NCBI GenBank assembly: GCA_028275505.1
Contig: JAPWUP010000005.1
Span: forward strand, 1-56,773
DNA: 56,773 bases
Source: Bryobacteraceae bacterium
GTDB lineage: Bacteria; Acidobacteriota; Terriglobia; Bryobacterales; Bryobacteraceae
Direction of reading: 5' to 3'
The position numbers were made by a program, and so were the translations under genes. The notes beneath the pieces were generated by a model. It saw only the letters and a program-made list of their open reading frames with translations. It searched no databases and was not told the origin of the DNA. Shown here in pieces: positions 50,837-56,773 of this stretch. Numbering within the stretch: the stretch's first letter is position 1; every line of letters begins with the position of its first letter.

Positions 50837-53095
50837 TTGCTGCGGCTGACGCTACTTTGGACCCTCGGGGTTGGGTTCATGGCTGCGCAGCCCCACGGGC
50901 TGGTCAGCGGCGTGGTGCTCGATGCGCAGACGGGTGAGCCGCTGGCGCGCGTCCGCCTGTCGCTCGTCGGCGCCCCGTGGCAGACGCAAAGCGACGCGCA
51001 GGGCCGTTTTTCGCTTACCGGCATCCCGGCGGGCCAGTACACGTTGCAGGCAGCTACCGTCGGATACCGGATGGTACGCAAGACGTTCAGTCTGGCCGAG
51101 GGGCAACAGGTCGAATTCGAAATCGTTCTCAGCCCCGATACTTTCCGGCACTCGGATTCCGTAGAAGTCCGCGGCGACGTCTTCGAACCTGTCAAAGCCG
51201 ACAGCCCGTCGCAACTGACGCTCGAAGGCAACGAAGTCAAGAACCTGGGCAGCGTCCTGGCGGACGATCCTCTACGCGCGGCTCAGGCCCTGCCCGGCGT
51301 CAGTTCCAACGACGACTTCGACAGCAGATTCTCCCTGCGCGGCGCTTCCTGGGAACGCATCGGCCTTTATTTGGACGACGTGCTGCTTCACGTGCCTTTC
51401 CACACCCTGCAAGGCGAATCGGCCACCGGCTCCATGACCTTGTTCAACGGCGACATGGTGGATGCGCTCGTGCTCCACGCTGCTGCGCCGCCTGCCCGCT
51501 TCGGCGATCGCACGGCAGGCATCCTCGAGGTGACCACGCGCGAAGGCAGCCGCACGCGGCGCAGCTTCCGCGTCACGGCCAGCGCCTCCAACGCGGGCTT
51601 CATGGCCGAAGGACCCATCGGGCGCAGCCGCCGCGGCGCCTGGCTGGTCAGCGCCCGCAAGAGTTACTTCCAGTACATCATCCGCCGCACCGCCACGACC
51701 GAGCCCACGCTGGCCTTCGGCTTCAGCGACGTGCAGGGCAAGCTTACGTTCGACGTGACCCCGCACCAGCAGATCAGCCTCGGCCTCATCGAAGGCCTGT
51801 CCGACCTCGATCGCACGCGCTCGCGCCCGCGGCTGGGCGTCAACTCCGTGATGCTCGCAGATAACCACATCACACTGGCCAGCCTGGGCTGGCGATACAC
51901 GCCCGCCTCCCGTTTCGTGGCCTCCAGCCGCGCCGCCTGGATGCGCGAACGCTTCGACAATCGGAGCCGGGACGAGCTGCCGCTGGCGGGCGGCTATTAC
52001 GGCGAATGGGCGTGGACCTCGAGCGCGACCTGGCTTTGGCGGGACGATGCCCCGCTCGACGCCGGGGCTTCCCTCCGGCGCTTGCGCGCCGATGGTTTCA
52101 TCTACCGATACCAGTTCAATCCCTTCGTAACCCGGCGGCTGGACGAGTATCGCGGCACAGCCCTGCGTGGCGGCGGCTACTTACAGCAGTCCTTCCGCCC
52201 CTGGCAGGGTCGCTTCCAGCTCGTGATGGGCGCCCGGTGGGATCGGCACGACGCCACCGGGACCTCCACTTACTCCCCCTTCCTGTCCCTCTCGCTTGCT
52301 CCCGAGCCTCGGACTCGAATCCACTTGGGTTGGGGCGAGTATGCGCAGTTCCCGGATTTGCACTGGCTGTTCTCGTTTCTTGGCGGCACGCACTTGTTGC
52401 CGGAACGCGCCGTCCATTACACGGCCGCGATCGAACGGCGACTGGGCGAGCGGTCGCGCGTGCGTGCCGAGGTTTACGAGCGTCGGGACCGCGACCTGCT
52501 CTTTCGCCCGCTCTATGAGCCGCGTCTTGTCACCGGACGCATCCTCCCGCAGCGCTTGGACGCGCCCGTAGTGAATTCCTTGCGTGGACGGGCGAGGGGC
52601 TTCGAAGTCTTCTTCCAGCAACGGACGGCAAATCGCCTCACCGGCTGGATCGCCTATTCCTGGGGGCACACCCGGATGCGCGATGGAGCAAGCGGCGCCG
52701 AATTCCCGTCGGATTTCGACCAGAAGCACGGTGTGAACGTCTACGTAAGCTACCGCGTCCGGCCCACTGTGAATCTGAGCATGCGGTGGATTTACGGAAG
52801 TGGATTCCCGATACCGGGCTTTTTCCGCAAGGAGGGCGACCGTTACTTCCTGGCCGCTGAACGAAACCGTGTGCGCCTGCCTTCTTACCACCGGGGCGAT
52901 TTTCGCATCAACAAGGCCTTCGTTTTCGATCGCTGGAAACTTACCCTGTACGGTGAAATCGTCAACCTGACCAATCACGCCAATTACCGCTTCGACAGTT
53001 TCAACGGCTACAACGCGCGCACCGCCCAGGCTTTCCTGACCCTGGACAAGATGTTTCCTGTCATTCCTTCGGCAGGGCTGCTGCTCGAGTTTTGA
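50837..53095 (+). CDS. TonB-dependent receptor with carboxypeptidase-regulatory domain (smaller)
   Basis: 752 residues from TTG 50837, chosen because a consensus -10 ends six bases before it and the product begins directly with a signal peptide (LLRLTLLWTLGVGFMAAQ); the track start 30 bases upstream runs through the -10. After the signal come a carboxypeptidase-regulatory domain (about 22-100), a plug domain (about 120-230) with RFSLRGASWERIGLYLDDVLLHVPF, and a beta-barrel ending in SAGLLLEF. Unlike the two Oar-like receptors it has a typical plug and a typical barrel length (about 500 residues), so transport of a siderophore, sugar or peptide is plausible. It is convergent with the GNAT gene. 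Confidence 0.88.
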   Translation: MLRLTLLWTLGVGFMAAQPHGLVSGVVLDAQTGEPLARVRLSLVGAPWQTQSDAQGRFSLTGIPAGQYTLQAATVGYRMVRKTFSLAEGQQVEFEIVLSPDTFRHSDSVEVRGDVFEPVKADSPSQLTLEGNEVKNLGSVLADDPLRAAQALPGVSSNDDFDSRFSLRGASWERIGLYLDDVLLHVPFHTLQGESATGSMTLFNGDMVDALVLHAAAPPARFGDRTAGILEVTTREGSRTRRSFRVTASASNAGFMAEGPIGRSRRGAWLVSARKSYFQYIIRRTATTEPTLAFGFSDVQGKLTFDVTPHQQISLGLIEGLSDLDRTRSRPRLGVNSVMLADNHITLASLGWRYTPASRFVASSRAAWMRERFDNRSRDELPLAGGYYGEWAWTSSATWLWRDDAPLDAGASLRRLRADGFIYRYQFNPFVTRRLDEYRGTALRGGGYLQQSFRPWQGRFQLVMGARWDRHDATGTSTYSPFLSLSLAPEPRTRIHLGWGEYAQFPDLHWLFSFLGGTHLLPERAVHYTAAIERRLGERSRVRAEVYERRDRDLLFRPLYEPRLVTGRILPQRLDAPVVNSLRGRARGFEVFFQQRTANRLTGWIAYSWGHTRMRDGASGAEFPSDFDQKHGVNVYVSYRVRPTVNLSMRWIYGSGFPIPGFFRKEGDRYFLAAERNRVRLPSYHRGDFRINKAFVFDRWKLTLYGEIVNLTNHANYRFDSFNGYNARTAQAFLTLDKMFPVIPSAGLLLEF

Positions 53096-53108
53096 AGATT
53101 TCGCCGAC

Positions 53109-53897
53109 TCAGTAACTCACGTAGACCTCGTAGTCCGTCACCGCGCGATAGCCCAGCCTCTCGTACAGACGCAGCCCGGCGGGGGTGGATTGCAAAACGC
53201 TGGTCTCGATTCCGGAGGTCGTCTGGGCTTGCTGCAAGGCATGGCGCACCGCTGCCTCCGCGCACCCTTGTCCGCGGAAGGCCGGCAGCGTACCAACCGC
53301 ATAAAGACCCACTACGCCCGCCGCCACCCGCGTGGCCGCCGTGGTCACGGCCATGCCTTCCAGGTAACCCACCCAGCCGGTGAACCCGTCCCGCCACGTA
53401 GCCTCGGCGCCGTAGATCTGCCGAGCGATCGCCGAGGGTACTTCGAAGGTTGCGGTCATGATTTCTGCGAAAGCGCGGCGGGTCGTCTCGTCCTCGACCT
53501 TTCGGAACGCCAGCTCTGGCAAGGGGCGTGAGGGCGGGCGCAGCCGTTCGGCCACCATGGCCGGCATGCGGACGAGCAGGCGCAATCCCGCGGCTTCCAG
53601 GACCTTGCGGGCCCTTCGACGCAAATTTCTGCCCAGCCAGGACTGGCACAGCCACAGCGACCACGGCAAGCCGCGCTCGCCAAAGTAGTCACGCGCCCGT
53701 CGCACGCGTGCGCCCAGCTCCTCCTCGGAATCCGCCGGATCCGTCAGCAGCACGGCGTTGAACGTGCTGAACCGCACTCCTGAGCAGATGAGTTCGAGGC
53801 CCGGCAGCTCACGCACCTCGCCGTCCGGATGCGCCCGGCTGAAAACGCCGAGCGCGGCGCGCAGATTCAGCTCGAGCACTTCGAAGCTGAAGATCAC
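53109..53897 (-). CDS. GNAT-family N-acetyltransferase
   Basis: 262 residues from GTG 53897, with GGGAG 14 bases upstream. The N-terminal half (1-120) is unusual for the family and without a motif. The C-terminal half is a GNAT fold with the acetyl-CoA loop GTLPAFRGQGCAEAAV (about residues 205-220) and the final strand LYERLGYRAVTDYEVYV. It acetylates an unknown amine from acetyl-CoA in the cytoplasm. It follows priA by 51 bases on the same strand. Confidence 0.88.
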   Translation of the reverse strand: MIFSFEVLELNLRAALGVFSRAHPDGEVRELPGLELICSGVRFSTFNAVLLTDPADSEEELGARVRRARDYFGERGLPWSLWLCQSWLGRNLRRRARKVLEAAGLRLLVRMPAMVAERLRPPSRPLPELAFRKVEDETTRRAFAEIMTATFEVPSAIARQIYGAEATWRDGFTGWVGYLEGMAVTTAATRVAAGVVGLYAVGTLPAFRGQGCAEAAVRHALQQAQTTSGIETSVLQSTPAGLRLYERLGYRAVTDYEVYVSY

Positions 53898-53948
53898 CGC
53901 TTGACGCTCCCGCTTGCACCAGCCTCGCGCCCCCGCATCGCCCTCCCC

Positions 53949-56432
53949 TCAGAGCAAGCTGACAGGGTCCACGTCAATCACCATGGCCGTGGCCGGCCAC
54001 TCCTGCTGCTGCGCGAATTGCCGGACCGCTCCCAGGACCTCGCTCAGCTTCCGGCGGCTGGCCGCCTTGAGCAGCAACTGGTAACGGTATTCGCTCTTCA
54101 GTCTGGGCACGGGCGCTTCCGCCGGCCCCAGCACTTTCACGCCCTCCGGCGCGGGCGTCAAGAAACGACCCAGCTCCGCGCTCATGCGGAACGCTTCCTC
54201 CTGTCGCCGGCTGCGCAGCAGCACGCTGGCCAGAGCGCTGAACGGCGGATACCGCATCATGCGCCGGAACTGAAGTTCTTTCTCGTAGAAGAGCTCGTAA
54301 TCCTGAAGGGCCGCGAAGCGAATGGCATAGTGGTCCGGATTGATCGTCTGAATGATTACCGTGCCCGGCAGCTCGCCGCGACCCGCGCGTCCCGCCACCT
54401 GCGTGAGCAACTGGAAAGTCCGTTCGGCCGCGCGGAAATCGGGCACGCCGAGTCCCGTGTCAGCCGAGACCACGCCGACCAGCGTCACGTTGGGAATGTC
54501 GTGGCCCTTGGCGATCATCTGCGTGCCCACCAGGATGTCGAAACGCCCCTCGCGGAAGGCCGACAGGATGCTCTCGTACTGCCGGCGACCCGCAACGGTA
54601 TCCCGGTCCATGCGCGCCACGCGCGCCTTCGGAAAGTGGCGGTGGATTTCTTCTTCGATACGCTCCGATCCGACGCCGACGTAGTAAAGATATTCGCTCC
54701 CGCACTTGGGACAGGCGCTGGGCGGCGGCTCGGCGTAGTTGCAGTAGTGGCAGAGCAGGCGGTGATCGCGCCGGTGGTAGGTCAGCGTCACCGCGCAGTT
54801 GACGCACTCCACGCGGTGGCCGCAGGAGCGGCAGGCGACAAAGCAGGCGAAACCGCGCCGGTTCAGCAGCAGCATGGTCTGCTCGCCCTTCTCGAGCCGT
54901 GCCCCGATTTCCTCGAGCAACCGTCGCGAGAACGTCGCCTGTTTGCGCGTCTCCAGAAACTCGGCTCGCATGTCCACCAGCTCGACGCGGGGCAGCGGGC
55001 GCTGCTCGATCCGCTCCGGCAGGAGGAGCCGGACGTACTTGCCGCGCTGCGCGTTGTAACGGCTTTCCAGGCTGGGGGTCGCCGAACCCAGTACCACGCA
55101 AGCGCCCGCCATCTGGGCCCGGACGATGGCCACGTCGCGCCCGTGGTAGCGCGGCGTCTCTTCCTGCTTGTAACTGTGGTCGTGTTCCTCGTCCACGACG
55201 ATCAGGCCCAAATCGCGTACGGGCGCGAAGACGCCGGAACGCGTGCCCACCACCACCGGCGCCGCGCCCGAGCGAATCCTCCGCCACTGGTCGGCCCGCT
55301 CGGCATCGCTGAAAGCCGAATGAAGAATGGCGACGCGATCCCCGAACCTCTGGAAGAAGAGGGCGGCGACGGCGGGCGTGAGTGCGATCTCGGGCACCAG
55401 CAGGAGCGCTCCACGGCCCAGGGCCAGGGCTGCCTCGATGGCACGCAGGTAGACCTCGGTTTTGCCCGATCCCGTGACGCCCTGCAACAGAAACACGCGA
55501 AATTGTTTTTCTTGGAGCGCGGTCCGGATGGCGTCATAAGCGGCCTGCTGGTGCGCATTGAGGACCACCGGCGGGCGGTCCGGCGCCTGGGTGCTCAACG
55601 GGCGCTCCATGAAGATCCGCACCAGCCCGCGTCGTGCCAGCGATCGCGCCGCCGAGCCGGCGTACGGCAGGCGCTGCTCCAGCTCGCGCAGGTTGTGGCT
55701 GCCGGGATGCAACTCCAGGTACGCGAGCAGCTCGCGCTCGGGCTTTTTGAACTTCCCCTCTGGCCGCGGCCCGGTCAGTTCCACGCGCAGCCGCTCGGAG
55801 GGCGAGCGGAATGGGTCGCGCAGCGCCTCCACGTCTTCCACCTGGACGAAGCCGCGTCGCACCAGCTCGCGCAACGCGGCCTCGGCCTTGACGACCTTGC
55901 GGGCGATGGTGCTCTCGGCCAGGGGACGGAACTCGAGCAGGCGCATCACTTGGATCGCGGGACTCTGGTCATCCGGCACGCCGGTCAGCCGGCGCAGCGC
56001 ATCGCGACCCGATTCGGTGAGCGAATAGACCTTCCCGCGCCGCAGGTCGCTCCCCAGCGGCGCCATGGCGCGCAACGTCTCCCCCAGCGGCGCGCAGTAG
56101 TAGGAAGCGATCCAACGCCCGAGCTCGAGCAGGTCCTCGCTGAGCGCCGGTTCTTCGTCGAGCAGGCGCAGCGCCTCGCGCACGTTCACTTCGGGCTTCT
56201 CGTTGTGGCAGCGCAAGACGATGCCGACGAGCTTCCGGGGGCCGAAGGGCACCAGAAGACGGCAACCCGGGCGCACGCGATGCCGCAGGGTTTCGGGCAA
56301 CGCGTAGGTGAAGGCCTGATCGAGCGGGACCGGCAGGCTGACGTCGCAGTAGGCAGGCAGCGGCGCCTGGCCCGGCTGGTCAGCGGCAGCCATTTCCGGC
56401 TCTGGCATAATTGGACGTGCCGCTTGCGGCAC
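53949..56432 (-). CDS. priA: Primosomal replication restart helicase PriA
   Basis: 827 residues from GTG 56432, or 819 from ATG 56408; conservation begins only at YCDVSLPVPLDQAFTYALPE, so the start is not settled. Walker A GVTGSGKTEVYL, DEEH box in IVVDEEHDHSYKQEE, and GSATPSLES. The paired zinc sites are typical of PriA (CRSCGHRVECVNC, then LCHYCN and CPKCGSEYLYY). PriA reloads the replisome at stalled forks. A GTGCCGC-tt-GCGGCAC palindrome (56417-56432) sits at the start and could be an operator between priA and the divergent cupin gene. Confidence 0.96.
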   Translation of the reverse strand: MPQAARPIMPEPEMAAADQPGQAPLPAYCDVSLPVPLDQAFTYALPETLRHRVRPGCRLLVPFGPRKLVGIVLRCHNEKPEVNVREALRLLDEEPALSEDLLELGRWIASYYCAPLGETLRAMAPLGSDLRRGKVYSLTESGRDALRRLTGVPDDQSPAIQVMRLLEFRPLAESTIARKVVKAEAALRELVRRGFVQVEDVEALRDPFRSPSERLRVELTGPRPEGKFKKPERELLAYLELHPGSHNLRELEQRLPYAGSAARSLARRGLVRIFMERPLSTQAPDRPPVVLNAHQQAAYDAIRTALQEKQFRVFLLQGVTGSGKTEVYLRAIEAALALGRGALLLVPEIALTPAVAALFFQRFGDRVAILHSAFSDAERADQWRRIRSGAAPVVVGTRSGVFAPVRDLGLIVVDEEHDHSYKQEETPRYHGRDVAIVRAQMAGACVVLGSATPSLESRYNAQRGKYVRLLLPERIEQRPLPRVELVDMRAEFLETRKQATFSRRLLEEIGARLEKGEQTMLLLNRRGFACFVACRSCGHRVECVNCAVTLTYHRRDHRLLCHYCNYAEPPPSACPKCGSEYLYYVGVGSERIEEEIHRHFPKARVARMDRDTVAGRRQYESILSAFREGRFDILVGTQMIAKGHDIPNVTLVGVVSADTGLGVPDFRAAERTFQLLTQVAGRAGRGELPGTVIIQTINPDHYAIRFAALQDYELFYEKELQFRRMMRYPPFSALASVLLRSRRQEEAFRMSAELGRFLTPAPEGVKVLGPAEAPVPRLKSEYRYQLLLKAASRRKLSEVLGAVRQFAQQQEWPATAMVIDVDPVSLL
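56417..56432. promoter_or_regulatory. Palindrome between priA and the cupin gene
   Basis: GTGCCGC-TT-GCGGCAC is a perfect 7-base inverted repeat with a two-base centre. It overlaps the possible GTG start of priA and lies 32 bases before the cupin start. Its symmetry suggests a protein-binding operator or a tight hairpin; which is unknown. Confidence 0.35.
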
Positions 56433-56463
56433 CTTTTATCGTAGCCGCCGCAAAGGAGGCAAG

Positions 56464-56773
56464 GTGGAGTATCGCTTCATCCCGGATCTTCGCGCGGAAA
56501 TCACGCCGCCGGCGGACGGCATCCTGAGCCGTACCCTGCATAACGACGATCAGCTCAAGGTCGTGCTGTTCGGCTTCGCCCCGGGTGAGGAGCTGTCCGA
56601 GCACACGGCAGCCAGCCCGGCAATCCTGCACGTGCTGGACGGGGAAGTGAGCTTGACGTTGGGCAAGGACGCACACCGCGTCCGTGCGGGCGCCTGGGTC
56701 TGGATGCCTCCGCAGTTGCCGCACAGCGTCAAGGCACACACTGCCGCTGTCCTCGTGCTGATGCTGATCAAGA
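56464..56773 (+). CDS. Cupin-domain protein (cut by the window end)
   Basis: At least 103 codons are open with no stop, so the ORF track omits it. The GTG at 56464 has AAGGAGG four bases upstream. A cupin barrel is visible: GFAPGEELSEHTAASPAILHV for motif 1 (one His remains of the usual two, with Glu in SEH), LDGEVSLTLGKDAHRV, and AGAWVWMPPQLPHSV for motif 2 with the metal-binding His. Small cupins act as isomerases, dioxygenases or sugar-binding regulators; none can be assigned. It is divergent from priA across a short intergenic region with a palindrome. Confidence 0.8.
   Translation, partial: MEYRFIPDLRAEITPPADGILSRTLHNDDQLKVVLFGFAPGEELSEHTAASPAILHVLDGEVSLTLGKDAHRVRAGAWVWMPPQLPHSVKAHTAAVLVLMLIK

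Overview
The window is a GC-rich bacterial chromosome segment, most likely from an acidobacterium of the Solibacter/Bryobacter type. Four things point there: a secreted YVTN-propeller protein ending in the domain first described from Solibacter (TIGR03437-like), two very large Oar-like TonB-dependent receptors with N-terminal carboxypeptidase-regulatory domains, a DUF1800-DUF1501 pair, and a PEP-CTERM protein. An RpoB zinc-ribbon insertion is consistent with this. I see no phage, transposase, CRISPR array, rRNA or plasmid signature. It reads as ordinary chromosome with surface and secretion functions around a housekeeping core.

Layout. 1-7 kb: a small membrane protein, an Oar-like receptor behind a consensus -10 and a structured leader, then a minus-strand operon of PEP-CTERM protein, phosphodiesterase-TPR protein and sulfotransferase. 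7.2-18.2 kb: rplA-rplJ-rplL-rpoB-rpoC, with no rplK immediately upstream and a second promoter before rpoB. 18.2-27.5 kb: an M14 carboxypeptidase divergent from the Solibacter-type propeller protein, then a TPR lipoprotein and a CAAX-protease homologue of the kind found with PEP-CTERM/exosortase systems. 27.5-31.7 kb: membrane protein, winged-helix regulator and uppS, then rubrerythrin, an iron-sulfur GlpC-like protein and DUF3501. 31.7-36.5 kb (minus): PfkB kinase, GH95-like glycosidase and sulfatase, a compact sulfated-glycan operon. 36.5-42.1 kb (minus): S46 peptidase, a small membrane protein, and DUF1800-DUF1501. 42.1-42.9 kb (minus): secG, tRNA-Leu(GAG), tRNA-Val(UAC). 42.9-47.1 kb: a sugar isomerase-like protein and an AI-2E-family permease (minus), then ruvX-mltG-unknown (plus). 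47.3-53.1 kb: a second Oar-like receptor and a smaller TonB-dependent receptor. 53.1-56.8 kb: GNAT and priA (minus), diverging from a cupin gene cut by the window end.

The window appears to serve outer-membrane and periplasmic nutrient processing (receptors, peptidases, sulfatase/glycosidase, DUF1501/DUF1800) together with cell-envelope upkeep (UppS, MltG, SecG) and transcription/translation core genes. The strongest cross-gene signal is regulatory. At least six genes lack a Shine-Dalgarno but carry a -10-like hexamer (often TATCCT) only 6-9 nt before the start codon, which suggests leaderless mRNAs. Translated genes with good Shine-Dalgarno sequences sit beside them. Several longer leaders (before rplA, rpoB and both Oar-like receptors) contain strong inverted repeats and may be cis-regulatory RNAs.
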